From: JAWLAT01 sp041395325
Lineage (GTDB): Bacteria > Pseudomonadota > Gammaproteobacteria > Xanthomonadales > SZUA-5
Length of the DNA stretch: 27,256 bases
Direction of reading: 5' to 3'
Assembly (NCBI GenBank): GCA_041395325.1
Contig: JAWLAT010000044.1
Span: forward strand, 1-27,256
The notes below the pieces were generated by a model, which was given only the letters and a program-made list of their open reading frames with translations, had not been told where the DNA came from and did no database searches. A program made the translations under genes and the position numbers. Every line of letters begins with the position of its first letter. Position 1 is the first letter of the stretch. Shown here in pieces: positions 1-8,147 of the stretch.

Positions 1-867
1 ATTGGAGGGGGCGTGCAGACCGATCACCGGCGTGCCGACGGCGTTGGCCAGATGCAGTGGTCCGGAATCGGGGCTGACCAGGACGGTCAATCGCTGCAAC
101 AGTGCCAGCAACTGCTTCAGCGTGTCCTTACCGACCAGATCGAGCACCGGGAAGGGCAGTTCGGTCTGGATCTGATCGGCAAACTGACGTTCCAGTTCGC
201 TGCGGCCACCCAGCAGCACCACCGACAGACCATGGCGTTCAACCGCATGACGAATCAGCGCGGCCTGCCGTTCGGCCGGCCAATTGCGCAGCGGGTGACT
301 GGAGCAGAGATTCACGCCCAGCCAGCGTGGCCCGGCTGGCAAATGCTCGGCCGCGAAGTTCAGCGCCTCGGCGGGAATCGGCATCTGCCAGCTGGGGGCG
401 GCCGGCGGCAGCCCCAGCGCCTCGGTGAAGGCCATCAGTGCGTCGACCACATGTTCCCCGCCAGGCGGTGCCGGGCGGATGCGTTCATTGACGAACAACC
501 CGTGCAGGTCCTTCGAACGCGCCGGGTCCAGTCCAATACGTCGGCGGGCGCGGATCGCCGTGGCGACCAGATTGGCCCGCAGCGAAATCTGCATGTGCAG
601 CAGCGCGTCGAAGCGGCGACCCTGCAGTCGGGCCCTCAGCGCACGCAGGCTGGGCCACAGCGCGCGCTTGTCGACGACCAGGAACTCCACCCCCGGCAGA
701 CCCTCCAACAGCCGGTGTTCCAGTTTGCCGATGACCCAGCTCAGTCGCGCCTGCGGCAGATCGCGTTGCAGCCGCTGCACCACCGCGACCACATGCGAAA
801 CATCGCCCAGCGCCGACAGTCGCAGCAGGCACAAGTCGGCGTTGGGGGTGAGTGGCGGGTGGGGCAT
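1..867 (-). CDS. GT9-family (heptosyltransferase-like) glycosyltransferase, 3' end cut by window edge
   Basis: The minus-strand frame opens with ATG at 867-865 and stays open to base 1, giving 289 residues with the C-terminus missing. The N-terminus (MPHPPLTPNADLCLLRLSAL, then GDVSHVVAVVQRLQ) is the typical GT9 start: a first beta strand with a glycine-containing loop that leads into an alpha helix. Near the visible end come VSPDSGPLHLANAVGTPVIG and LHAPSN, the GT9 nucleotide-sugar binding signature. An AGGGG sequence lies just before the ATG. GT9 enzymes add heptose or related sugars to lipid A-Kdo on the cytoplasmic face of the inner membrane. The divergent neighbour is a Kdo kinase, which supports a role in LPS core assembly. 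Whether it is heptosyltransferase I, II or another core transferase cannot be decided from this fragment. Confidence 0.9.
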   Translation of the reverse strand, partial: MPHPPLTPNADLCLLRLSALGDVSHVVAVVQRLQRDLPQARLSWVIGKLEHRLLEGLPGVEFLVVDKRALWPSLRALRARLQGRRFDALLHMQISLRANLVATAIRARRRIGLDPARSKDLHGLFVNERIRPAPPGGEHVVDALMAFTEALGLPPAAPSWQMPIPAEALNFAAEHLPAGPRWLGVNLCSSHPLRNWPAERQAALIRHAVERHGLSVVLLGGRSELERQFADQIQTELPFPVLDLVGKDTLKQLLALLQRLTVLVSPDSGPLHLANAVGTPVIGLHAPSN

Positions 868-937
868 CCCCTAAACTCCGTCGTCGGCGAGCGGCGATGT
901 TCGCCCAATGCCCCCGGCCATGCCAATCCGATCGAAG

Positions 938-1657
938 ATGTCCGCTGATCCTGAACCGCTGATTCGCCAGACCGCCGAAGGGCAGTGGCTGCTGTTGGCG
1001 CCTTCGGCGCCGATGGTGACGGCGGACTGGTTCCAACGCGACCACTGGGCCGGCACTGCCCGTGAGTTGAGCGATGGTGGCCGCGCAGCGCCGTGGTTGC
1101 TGCAGACCGAACTCGGCGCGTTGGTCTGGCGCCACTACCGCCGTGGCGGGCTGCTGGGCCGCTGGCTGGACGATCGCTATCTCTGGAACGGCCTGCGGCG
1201 CAGTCGACCGTGGCAGGAATTCGTTTGTCTGCAGCGCCTGCAGCAGGCCGGCATGCCGGTACCGCCGATCATCGCTGCCCAGGTTCAGCGCAGCGGACGC
1301 TGGTATCGCGCCGATCTGTTGACTGGCTGGATCGAAGGTAGTCGCAGTCTGGCCAGTCACCTGCGCAGCGGGTCGCTGCCCACTGCGCAATGGCGGGCGC
1401 TTGGCGCTCTGATCGCCCGACTGCACGAGCGCGGCTGCGAGCACGCTGACCTCAACGCGCACAACATCCTGTTGGACGAGTGCGGGCGCTTCTGGCTGAT
1501 CGACTTCGACCGTGCACGCTGGCGTGAATCGTCAGCACGCGGCAGGTCCTGGGGGCAGGCCAATCTGGCCCGCCTGCAGCGCTCTCTGAGCAAGCTCCAA
1601 CTGACGCCGGCCGCCGACGACTGGGCCGCGCTGCAGCAGGGCTACGCCGGCCCTTGA
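938..1657 (+). CDS. kdkA: 3-deoxy-D-manno-octulosonic acid (Kdo) kinase
   Basis: This kinase phosphorylates the Kdo residue of lipid A-Kdo in the LPS core, at the inner membrane. It has a protein-kinase-like fold. The catalytic loop HADLNAHNILLD and the metal-binding segment WLIDFDRAR are both present, about 170-195 residues into the protein. The frame is also open from ATG codons at 908 and 920. I prefer 938 because it gives 239 residues, close to the usual KdkA length, and has an AAG-rich stretch just upstream; the choice is not certain. The gene diverges from the GT9 glycosyltransferase across roughly 70 bp, so a shared control region is likely. It ends 6 bp from the convergent pseudopilin gene. 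Confidence 0.9.
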   Translation: MSADPEPLIRQTAEGQWLLLAPSAPMVTADWFQRDHWAGTARELSDGGRAAPWLLQTELGALVWRHYRRGGLLGRWLDDRYLWNGLRRSRPWQEFVCLQRLQQAGMPVPPIIAAQVQRSGRWYRADLLTGWIEGSRSLASHLRSGSLPTAQWRALGALIARLHERGCEHADLNAHNILLDECGRFWLIDFDRARWRESSARGRSWGQANLARLQRSLSKLQLTPAADDWAALQQGYAGP

Positions 1658-1663
1658 GTCGTT

Positions 1664-2206
1664 TCACCCGCTGCAACTGCCCGGTGGCAATCCGCCACTG
1701 ACCTGACGCGGCCGACCGACATTGCTGACGATCAATGCCGATCCATGCGCCGCACCGCGTTGATCGCAGAAGCGGATCGTCAGATTGGTGCCGGGGCTGT
1801 AGCCCATGTGCTGGAAGCGCACCCGGCTGCGCGCGGCCGGTCCGGTGGCCTGCAGACCCTCGGGCATCGCCTCGCCGCGATCCAGCAAGGCTTCGCCTGG
1901 ATCCAGTCGGCGATTGCGATTGTGATCGACGAACACGATCCATCCGCGATGCCATTGCCCGCTGCCATCGCAGTCCAGACCATCGGCGCTGCTGCAGACG
2001 ACGCTGTGATCCATCCGCGTCAGTGCCTGCGTCCGCGCCAGCGCCAGGCTCACGTGCAGCCGCTCGACCTGAGCCCGCATCGTCTGGTCGGCGAGCATCT
2101 GCTGGAATCCGGGCACGGCGATCCCCATCATCAGGGCCAGCAGGCCCAGCACTGTCAGGCATTCAATCAGGCTGAAGCCGCGTTGGAGTTCAGATCGGTG
2201 GGCCAT
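1664..2206 (-). CDS. GspH/FimT-type minor pseudopilin
   Basis: This is a type IV pilin-like prepilin. From ATG at 2206 the short leader MAHRSELQRG is followed by FSLIECLTVLGLLALMMGIA, so prepilin peptidase should cut after the glycine, leaving Phe at +1 and Glu at +5. The product is about 180 residues. The rest (LARTQALTRMDHSVVCSS, WIVFVDHNRNRRLDPGE, and a C-terminus rich in Gly and Ser) matches the GspH/FimT beta-sheet domain. An in-frame ATG at 2218 gives a 14-residue leader, and the frame is open back to 2299, but a 28-residue or longer polar leader would be unusual. Minor pseudopilins of this type help start pilus or secretion-pseudopilus assembly in the inner membrane. No other pilus gene is in the window, so this is a stand-alone fimT-like gene. 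Confidence 0.85.
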   Translation of the reverse strand: MAHRSELQRGFSLIECLTVLGLLALMMGIAVPGFQQMLADQTMRAQVERLHVSLALARTQALTRMDHSVVCSSADGLDCDGSGQWHRGWIVFVDHNRNRRLDPGEALLDRGEAMPEGLQATGPAARSRVRFQHMGYSPGTNLTIRFCDQRGAAHGSALIVSNVGRPRQVSGGLPPGSCSG

Positions 2207-2285
2207 GGTCGTCGGCATGTGGTCGCTGCGATGACCAGGATTCTTGCCGGGCCGTTGGCCACTGTCTGTCAGCAGCGGGCGCCAG

Positions 2286-2315
2286 TTGGGCTGCGACAAT
2301 GGCTACGGTTACGGT
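2286..2315 (+). promoter_or_regulatory. Candidate sigma70 promoter for uvrB
   Basis: TTGGGC (2286-2291) and TACGGT (2310-2315) are separated by 18 bp, about 70 bp before the uvrB start. Both hexamers are moderate matches to the consensus. No CTG-N10-CAG LexA-type box was found nearby by eye. Confidence 0.3.
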
Positions 2316-2385
2316 AGGAAAAATCTGCTTGCCGCCGCTGACCGGCCGGCCACCGCCTCGTTGAACGTTCGGGATGACAGGGATG

Positions 2386-4413
2386 ATGGATCGCTTCGAG
2401 CTGCAATCGGACTATGCCCCGGCGGGCGACCAGCCGGCGGCCATTGCCGCCCTGGTGGAGGGTTTCGAGAGCGGCGAGGCCGCGCAGGTGCTGCTGGGCG
2501 TGACCGGCAGCGGCAAGACCTTCACCATTGCCAATGTGGTGCAGCAGATCCAGCGACCGACGCTGGTGCTGGCACCGAACAAGACGCTGGCGGCGCAGCT
2601 ATACGGCGAGTTCAAGTCCTTCTTTCCGAAGAACGCCGTCGAATACTTCGTCTCCTACTACGACTACTACCAGCCCGAAGCCTACGTCCCGGCCAGCGAC
2701 ACCTTCATCGAGAAGGACTCTTCAATCAACGAACACATCGAGCAGATGCGGCTGTCGGCGACCAAGGCATTGATCGAGCGCCGGGATGCCTTGATCGTGG
2801 CCACGGTCTCGGCGATCTACGGCCTGGGCGACCCCAACGAGTACCACAACATGGTGCTGCATCTGGTCCGCGGCGATCGCATCGATGAGCGCGATGTGGT
2901 GCGTCGGCTGATCGAATTGCAGTACACCCGCAACGACTTCGAATTGCGCCGCGGCTGCTTCCGCGCCCGCGGCGAAGTGATCGATGTGCATCCGGCCGAA
3001 AGCGAGCGCGAGGCGCTGCGCATCGAGTTGTTCGATGGCGAGATCGAGAATCTGTCGCTGTTCGATCCGCTCAGCGGCGAGATCATGCGCCGCGTGCCGC
3101 GCTACACGGTCTACCCGAAATCGCATTACGTGACCTCGCGCCGCACGGTGCTGGAAGCCATCGAAACGATCAAGACCGAGTTGAACGAGCGATTGGAGCA
3201 GCTCTACGCCGAGGGCAAGCTGCTGGAAGCGCAGCGGTTGAAACAGCGCACCAGCTTCGATCTGGAGATGATGGTCGAGATCGGCTACTGCCAGGGCATC
3301 GAGAACTACTCGCGCCACCTGACCGGGCGCATGCCGGGTGAGGCGCCGCCGACGCTGTTCGACTATCTGCCCGCCGATGCGTTGCTGGTGGTCGACGAAA
3401 GCCACGTGACCGTGCCGCAGCTGGGCGCGATGTACCGCGGCGATCGTTCGCGCAAGGAAACCCTGGTCGAGTACGGCTTCCGGCTGCCCTCGGCGCTGGA
3501 CAACCGGCCGCTGCAGTTCGAGGAGTGGGAGCGGCGCGCGCCGCGAGCCATCCATGTCTCGGCCACCCCGGGCAAGTATGAACTGGGGCGCACCGGCGGC
3601 GAGGTGATCGAACAGGTGGTGCGTCCCACCGGGCTGATCGATCCGGAAGTGGAGGTGCGGCCGGTGGCCACGCAGGTCGAGGATCTGCTCGGCGAGATTC
3701 GCGCTCGCACCGAGCTGGGCGACCGCGTGCTGGTGACCACGCTGACCAAGCGGATGGCCGAAAACCTAACCGAGTATCTGGGCGAACAGGGCGTGCGGGT
3801 GCGCTATCTGCACTCGGACATCGACACGGTCGAGCGGGTCGAGATCATCCGCGATCTGCGCCTGGGGCAGTTCGATGTGCTGGTCGGCATCAATCTGCTG
3901 CGCGAGGGCCTGGACATGCCCGAAGTCTCGCTGGTGGCCGTGCTCGACGCCGACAAGGAGGGCTTCCTGCGCAGCACCAACTCGCTGATCCAGACGATCG
4001 GCCGGGCCGCCCGCAATCTGCGCGGCAAGGCGATTCTCTACGCCGATCGGGTGACCGATTCGATGGCCCGCGCACTGGAAGAGACCGATCGGCGCCGGCA
4101 GCGGCAGATCGACCACAACATCGAGCACGGCATCGTGCCGCGATCGGTGGTCAAGGCGGTGGCCGATGTGCTCGAAGGCGCCCGCGAAGCCCCGGCCAGC
4201 AGTCGCGGCCGCAAGCGCCTGGCCAACGCCGAACCCAGTGCGGCGGTTGCCGAAGAGACGGCCGACTATCAAGCCGAATCACCAGCGAAGTTGGCGCAAA
4301 CCCTGAAGCGCCTGGAAGATCAGATGTTCGCCCACGCGCAGAATCTGGAGTTCGAACAGGCCGCCAAGCTGCGCGATCGCATTGCGCAGCTCAAGGAACG
4401 GCAGTTTCAGTAG
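2386..4413 (+). CDS. uvrB: Excinuclease ABC subunit B
   Basis: UvrB is the damage-verifying helicase-like subunit of UvrABC nucleotide excision repair. All hallmark motifs are present: Walker A GVTGSGKT, the beta-hairpin region YYDYYQPEAYVP that grips damaged DNA, the DESH box of motif II, HVSATPG (motif III), INLLREGLDMPEV (motif V) and QTIGRAARN (motif VI). The C-terminal UVR domain, which contacts UvrA and UvrC, runs over the last 40 residues (LEDQMFAHAQNLEFEQAAKL). In-frame ATGs lie at 2374, 2383 and 2386; the last gives MDRFELQSDYAPAGDQ and 675 residues, close to the family norm, and is preferred without decisive RBS evidence. It is a single gene with its own upstream gap. Its stop codon is followed almost at once by G-rich heptad repeats. 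Confidence 0.97.
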   Translation: MDRFELQSDYAPAGDQPAAIAALVEGFESGEAAQVLLGVTGSGKTFTIANVVQQIQRPTLVLAPNKTLAAQLYGEFKSFFPKNAVEYFVSYYDYYQPEAYVPASDTFIEKDSSINEHIEQMRLSATKALIERRDALIVATVSAIYGLGDPNEYHNMVLHLVRGDRIDERDVVRRLIELQYTRNDFELRRGCFRARGEVIDVHPAESEREALRIELFDGEIENLSLFDPLSGEIMRRVPRYTVYPKSHYVTSRRTVLEAIETIKTELNERLEQLYAEGKLLEAQRLKQRTSFDLEMMVEIGYCQGIENYSRHLTGRMPGEAPPTLFDYLPADALLVVDESHVTVPQLGAMYRGDRSRKETLVEYGFRLPSALDNRPLQFEEWERRAPRAIHVSATPGKYELGRTGGEVIEQVVRPTGLIDPEVEVRPVATQVEDLLGEIRARTELGDRVLVTTLTKRMAENLTEYLGEQGVRVRYLHSDIDTVERVEIIRDLRLGQFDVLVGINLLREGLDMPEVSLVAVLDADKEGFLRSTNSLIQTIGRAARNLRGKAILYADRVTDSMARALEETDRRRQRQIDHNIEHGIVPRSVVKAVADVLEGAREAPASSRGRKRLANAEPSAAVAEETADYQAESPAKLAQTLKRLEDQMFAHAQNLEFEQAAKLRDRIAQLKERQFQ

Positions 4414-4415
4414 GT

Positions 4416-4577
4416 GCCAGGGCACAGGGCACAGGGCTCAGGGCCTAGTAAGTACGACGTAGCCTCGGAGGATCAGTGGGAGCGAGCTTGCTTTTCAGTA
4501 GGGCCCAGGGCACAGGGCCCAGGGCCCAGGAAGCGCGACGTCGCCTCGGAAGATCAGTGGGAGCGAGTTTGCTCGCG
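4416..4577 (+). repeat. Two tandem ~81-bp REP/G-heptad repeat units
   Basis: Two imperfect copies lie head to tail with an 81-bp period. Each starts with a run of AGGGCNC heptads (4419-4446 and 4500-4530), continues through a segment of the form CGACGT-GCCTCGGA-GATCA, and ends in GTGGGAGCGAG (from 4477 and 4558). In copy 2 the end reads GCGAG-TTTG-CTCGC, a small hairpin; in copy 1 that hairpin is degraded (GCTTGCTTTT). GTGGGAGCGAG-TTGCTCGCG is very like the REP palindromes known from Pseudomonas and related gammaproteobacteria. The unit fills the gap between the convergent uvrB and SulP genes. A small open frame across it is not a gene. Confidence 0.85.
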
Positions 4578-4600
4578 ATCTCTTGCTCTACGCTGACAGG

Positions 4601-6265
4601 TCATTGCATTGACTCATCAGCCAGCCTTAGCGCCGCCTCGAAATCCGCCACAAAGTGCAAGCGCTCGGGCGTCTCGACGATCCCCAGCCGGGCCAGCATG
4701 CGGCGCAGGTCCGGGCGCAGGCCGGAGATGATCACCGGGGTGTCCAGGCGGGCCCAGTGCTCAAGAAATCCGGCCAGCGCATGGGCGCCGGAGGCGTCGA
4801 TCAGCGGCACCTGACCCATGCGCAGGATGAACACGCGCGGTGGCTGCATGAACTGTCTCGGCACTTCCTCCAGGCTGCTGGTGGCGCCGAAGAACAGTGG
4901 CCCGCGCACGCGGAAGGCCTCGACACCCGGTGGCAATCGTTCGCGCTGATCGGCGGCGATGGCGGCCAGATCCGGGTCGTCTTCATCGCCATGGGCGGCC
5001 ACCTCGACGGTCTGCGCCATCCGGTGCATGAAGACGAAGGCCGCGACCACCAGGCCAGTCTGGATCGCCACGGTCAGATCGACCAGCACGGTCAGCCCGA
5101 AACTCAGCAGCAGGATGATGCGGTCGCCCAATGGTGCGCGCAGCAGGTGGCGGAAGTGCTCGTGCTCGCTCATGTTCCAGGCGACGATCACCAGTACGGC
5201 GGCCAGCGCCACTAGCGGCACGTGCGCCAGCCACGGACCGAGCAGCAGCATCGCCGCGAGCACGAACACGGCATGGACGATGCCCGCCAAGGGCGTCAGC
5301 GCACCGGCACGGACATTGGTCGCGGTGCGGGCGATGGCGCCGGTGGCCGGCAGTCCACCGAACAGCGCCGACGCGCCATTGGCCACACCCTGGGCCAGCA
5401 GCTCGGCGTTCGGCCTGTGGCGACCGCCGGTCATGCCATCGGCGACCACCGCCGACAGCAGCGACTCGATGCCCGCCAGGAAGGCAATCGTCAGCGCGGC
5501 CGGCAGCAGTTCGACCAGGCGCGCCAGGCTGACGGCCGGCCAGTGTGGCGCGGGCAGGGCGAAGCGGATCTCGCCGAAGCGTTGGCCCAGCGTTTCGGCT
5601 GGCGTCGGCAGAAAGGGATTGAGCAGGGTCAGCAGCAGCACGGCGAGCAGGAAGGCTGGCCAGCGCGGTGCATGCCGGCGCAGCAGCACGATCAACACCA
5701 GCGCGGCCAGTCCGAGTCCGACGGTGAGCGGCTGCCAGCTGGGTGCCGCCGCCAACAGCCCGGCCATCCGCGGCAGGAACTCGGCCGGCAGTGCCCCCGT
5801 TTGCAAGCCGAAGAAGTCTTTCAGCTGGCTGCAGAAAATGATCACCGCGATGCCGGCCGTGAAGCCGGTGATCACCGGTCGCGGCATGTAGCGCATCAGC
5901 GCGCCCACGCGCAGCAGCCCGGCGAGGATCAGAATCACACCCGCCAGCAGCGTCGCCAGGATCAGACCGTCATAGCCATGCTGCTGGATGACCAGAAAGA
6001 CGACCGGGATGAAGGCCCCGGTGGGCCCACCGATCTGCACTCGGCTGCCGCCCAGCGTGGAGATCAGGAATCCCGCCACCACCGCGGTCAGCAGGCCCTT
6101 GTCCGGCGTGGCACCGGAGGCGATGGCCAGCGCCATGGCCAGCGGCAAGGCGACGATCGCTACCGTCAAGCCGGCCAGCAGGTCGCGCGGCCAACTCTGG
6201 CGCAGCTCCGCCCAGCTGCTCACCAGGGCGGGTGTCAGCTGGCGTCGATAGCTGCGTTCGGGCAT
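4601..6265 (-). CDS. SulP-family anion transporter with C-terminal STAS domain
   Basis: This is an inner-membrane transporter of the SulP/SLC26 family, 554 residues, which is normal for bacterial members. The N-terminal half has the family core: DLLAGLTVAIVALPLAMALA (about 28-47), then GGSRVQIGGPTGAF (72-85). About ten to twelve further hydrophobic segments follow to roughly residue 410. The C-terminal ~110 residues form a STAS domain (VFILRMGQVPLIDASGAHAL). The substrate cannot be told from sequence: members carry sulfate, bicarbonate or dicarboxylates. No carbonic anhydrase gene or domain is attached. The XRE/MmyB regulator gene lies 64 bp upstream on the same strand, so the two may share a transcript; a CCAGCG/CGCTGG stem-loop lies in that gap. 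The start is weakly supported because only GAG precedes ATG. Confidence 0.9.
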   Translation of the reverse strand: MPERSYRRQLTPALVSSWAELRQSWPRDLLAGLTVAIVALPLAMALAIASGATPDKGLLTAVVAGFLISTLGGSRVQIGGPTGAFIPVVFLVIQQHGYDGLILATLLAGVILILAGLLRVGALMRYMPRPVITGFTAGIAVIIFCSQLKDFFGLQTGALPAEFLPRMAGLLAAAPSWQPLTVGLGLAALVLIVLLRRHAPRWPAFLLAVLLLTLLNPFLPTPAETLGQRFGEIRFALPAPHWPAVSLARLVELLPAALTIAFLAGIESLLSAVVADGMTGGRHRPNAELLAQGVANGASALFGGLPATGAIARTATNVRAGALTPLAGIVHAVFVLAAMLLLGPWLAHVPLVALAAVLVIVAWNMSEHEHFRHLLRAPLGDRIILLLSFGLTVLVDLTVAIQTGLVVAAFVFMHRMAQTVEVAAHGDEDDPDLAAIAADQRERLPPGVEAFRVRGPLFFGATSSLEEVPRQFMQPPRVFILRMGQVPLIDASGAHALAGFLEHWARLDTPVIISGLRPDLRRMLARLGIVETPERLHFVADFEAALRLADESMQ

Positions 6266-6286
6266 GGATGGCGACTCGCAAAGCGC

Positions 6287-6306
6287 CCAGCGTAGCGAAT
6301 CGCTGG
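6287..6306 (-). other. Small stem-loop in the leader of the SulP gene
   Basis: CCAGCG (6287-6292) and CGCTGG (6301-6306) form a 6-bp stem with an 8-nt loop, about 20 bp before the SulP start and after the regulator stop. There is no T-tract. A weak terminator or processing site is possible, and chance is also possible. Confidence 0.25.
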
Positions 6307-6329
6307 CCGTTCAAACAACGGTGCTCGCG

Positions 6330-7130
6330 TCAGTCGCTGCCAGCCAAGGCGCGCAAACGCTCGGCGCTGGCTGCATCGGCCGGATAAAAGGCTTCCAGCG
6401 CCAACTCCGACAGGGTCACGTCCAGTGGGCTGCCGAACACCGTCAGCGTCCCCAGCAGGGCCAATTCGCCCACCGGCGTGCGCAACCGGAACAACATGGC
6501 CAGTTCCGGCAGCGTCGACTCGAACTGCGTCGGCGCCGACTCGTCCGGCAGGGGTGGCCAGGCGGAGAGCTCCTGCAACAGGGCCAGCAGAGTCGGGTCA
6601 TGCTGCTGCAGCGCCAGCCGGCGGAGCCGGGCCAGCAGATGATGGCGCCATTCGCCCAGATTGATGATGTGCGGCGCCAGCCCGCGCGGATGCAGGCTCA
6701 ATCGCAGCAGGTTGACGGGCGGCGTACGCAAGGCCGGATCGACCCAGTCCAGCAGGCGACTGGCGGCCCGGTTGGCCAGCACCAGATTCCAGTGGCCGTC
6801 GACGACCAGCGCCGGATTGGGCTCGTGCGCCTGCAGCACCTGTTGCAGCACCGCGCTGGCCTGGGCCATCGATGGCTCGGCCAGGGTGCGTTCGGCAAAG
6901 GCCGGGGCGAAACCGGCTGCCAGCAGCAGCCGATTGCGTTCGCGCAGCGGCAGCTCCAGCACCTCACCCAGGCGCAGCAACAGCCGTCGGCTGGGACGCG
7001 AGCGACCTGTCTCGACAAAGCTCAGATGGCGACTGCTGATATCGGCTTCGCAAGCCAACTCCAGCTGGCTCAGCCGACGTCGTTCGCGCCAGTCGCGCAG
7101 CAGGTGGCCTGGATCGGTGTGCTCGGTCAT
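6330..7130 (-). CDS. XRE-family transcriptional regulator with MmyB-like ligand-binding domain
   Basis: A cytoplasmic DNA-binding regulator of 266 residues. The XRE helix-turn-helix covers about residues 9-64 (LRDWRERRRLSQLELACEAD, ISSRHLSFVETGRSRPSR). From about residue 95 the protein matches MmyB-like domains: ALVVDGHWNLVLANRAASRL, NLLRLSLHPRGLAPHIINL and a C-terminal TVFGSPLDVTLSELALEAFY segment. In studied relatives this domain binds a small hydrophobic or fatty-acid-like ligand. AGGAT lies 8 bp before ATG. A perfect palindrome ATTACCTG-G-CAGGTAAT sits 35 bp upstream, between this gene and the divergent membrane-protein pair. This is the classic layout for a self-regulating repressor that controls its divergent neighbours (inference). 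Confidence 0.9.
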   Translation of the reverse strand: MTEHTDPGHLLRDWRERRRLSQLELACEADISSRHLSFVETGRSRPSRRLLLRLGEVLELPLRERNRLLLAAGFAPAFAERTLAEPSMAQASAVLQQVLQAHEPNPALVVDGHWNLVLANRAASRLLDWVDPALRTPPVNLLRLSLHPRGLAPHIINLGEWRHHLLARLRRLALQQHDPTLLALLQELSAWPPLPDESAPTQFESTLPELAMLFRLRTPVGELALLGTLTVFGSPLDVTLSELALEAFYPADAASAERLRALAGSD

Positions 7131-7164
7131 GGCCAGATCCTAATCGCCGAGTGACGCAGCGGCC

Positions 7165-7181
7165 ATTACCTGGCAGGTAAT
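7165..7181. promoter_or_regulatory. Palindromic operator ATTACCTGGCAGGTAAT
   Basis: Two perfect 8-bp arms (7165-7172, 7174-7181) surround a single G. The site lies in the 109-bp gap between the XRE/MmyB regulator (starts 7130, minus) and the membrane gene starting at 7240 (plus). It is the only perfect symmetric site in the gap and sits where a divergent repressor would block both promoters. Assignment to the adjacent regulator is inference. Confidence 0.7.
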
Positions 7182-7239
7182 CGACGCGCGTCCAGCCGAG
7201 GACGATGCTGCAGACCATCCCAACCACCAGGAGTCAGCC

Positions 7240-7656
7240 ATGTCTCAACTCACCGTCTCTCCTCTGCTGCGTCTGGCCATCGGTCTGGATGGTTGCGTCA
7301 GCGCACTGGCCGGGCTGGCGAGCCTGATCGGTCTGGGCAGCCTGGCCGCCGGCCTGGGCGCGCCACTGGCAGCGACGCTCGGGGTGGGACTGTTCATGCT
7401 GCTCTACGGGCTTGGACTGACCGTGATCTCCCGCGCCGCAACCGTGCCATCAACGCTGGTCTGGACGCTGGTGCTCGGCAATCTGGGCTGGGTCGCCACC
7501 AGCGTGGCCCTGGGGCTGTCGAGCTGGATACAGCCGCAGCCCTGGGCGCTGGCCTTGCTGCTGGGACAGGCCGGCGGTGTGGCGGTCTTCAGCCTGCTGC
7601 AATACCTCGGACTGCGCCAGGCGCAGGCTGGACCGACTCAGGTTGCGCTGGCGTGA
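7240..7656 (+). CDS. Small four-helix membrane protein, function unknown
   Basis: A 138-residue hydrophobic protein with four predicted membrane helices, roughly residues 8-35, 38-62, 70-93 and 100-123, separated by short polar turns. GGAG lies 7 bp before ATG. I do not recognise a named family and see no catalytic motif. It is the first gene of a two-gene unit: its stop TGA overlaps the GTG start of the next membrane gene (GTGA at 7653-7656), so the two are probably translated together. The divergent XRE/MmyB regulator and the palindrome at 7165-7181 suggest that the pair is the target of that regulator. Confidence 0.8.
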   Translation: MSQLTVSPLLRLAIGLDGCVSALAGLASLIGLGSLAAGLGAPLAATLGVGLFMLLYGLGLTVISRAATVPSTLVWTLVLGNLGWVATSVALGLSSWIQPQPWALALLLGQAGGVAVFSLLQYLGLRQAQAGPTQVALA

Positions 7657-8039
7657 GCGCTTGGCGCGCACTGGTCTTCAGCGCCTGGCTGCTGGTCGCG
7701 CTGATTCATCTGCTGCCCCTGGCCGGTCTGGCCGGGGCAGAGAGGCTGCAAGCGTTGTATGGACTGGCTGAGGCGCCAACCGATGCGTTGTTGCTGTTGC
7801 TGCAGCATCGTGCCTGGCAATTCGGTCTATTGGCGGCAGCCGCCCTGTGGGCGCTGTGGCAGCCAGCTTTGCGGCTCCCGATGGCCAGTCTGGTACTGGC
7901 CAGTGACGCCGGATTCCTGCTGCTCTTTGCATTGAGCAGCCACAGTGGCCCGGCTTTGCAGCGAGTCGCCTGGGCTGATGGCGTCTCCATGGTGGCGCTC
8001 ACCCTGGTGCTGATCGATGCCTGGCGCGTCGGCCGCTGA
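7653..8039 (+). CDS. Small membrane protein, function unknown, coupled to the preceding gene
   Basis: A 128-residue membrane protein starting at GTG 7653, which overlaps the previous stop. It begins VSAWRALVFSAWLLVALIHL (initiator GTG read as Met), followed by LPLAGLAGAERLQALYGLAE and a conserved-looking LLLLQHRAWQFGLLAAAALW. Four membrane helices are likely. From memory, proteins with this IHLLP...G...L..LYG...HRA pattern are sometimes labelled phosphopantetheine adenylyltransferase in databases. Nothing here resembles that soluble nucleotidyltransferase (no HxGH motif), so such a label would be a misannotation. Function is unknown; the link to the upstream membrane gene and the MmyB-type regulator is the main clue. 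Confidence 0.75.
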   Translation: MSAWRALVFSAWLLVALIHLLPLAGLAGAERLQALYGLAEAPTDALLLLLQHRAWQFGLLAAAALWALWQPALRLPMASLVLASDAGFLLLFALSSHSGPALQRVAWADGVSMVALTLVLIDAWRVGR

Positions 8040-8147
8040 TCGCCCCCGTCGGCCGTTGGCAGTTGACCTTCGTGTGCGGCTCTCGAACAGCTTGCGTAGC
8101 GCTCCCCGGCACCGCAGCATGTTGGTCAGCCGTCTTCGGAGTGGCGC

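Noticed and set aside
2286..2386. SOS (LexA) box upstream of uvrB
   Set aside because: No CTG-N10-CAG or similar symmetric site was found by eye in the upstream region; SOS control can neither be claimed nor excluded.
4419..4530. CRISPR-like array in the uvrB-SulP gap
   Set aside because: The short units are heptads with no unique spacers, and no cas gene is near.
4414..4596. Short plus-strand open frame after uvrB
   Set aside because: It is a translation of the heptad/REP repeat; repeated peptide stretches simply reflect the DNA repeat.
5222..6295. Plus-strand 357-codon frame opposite the SulP gene
   Set aside because: It is extremely Gln/Arg/His rich, as expected from reading the complement of hydrophobic codons of a membrane protein.
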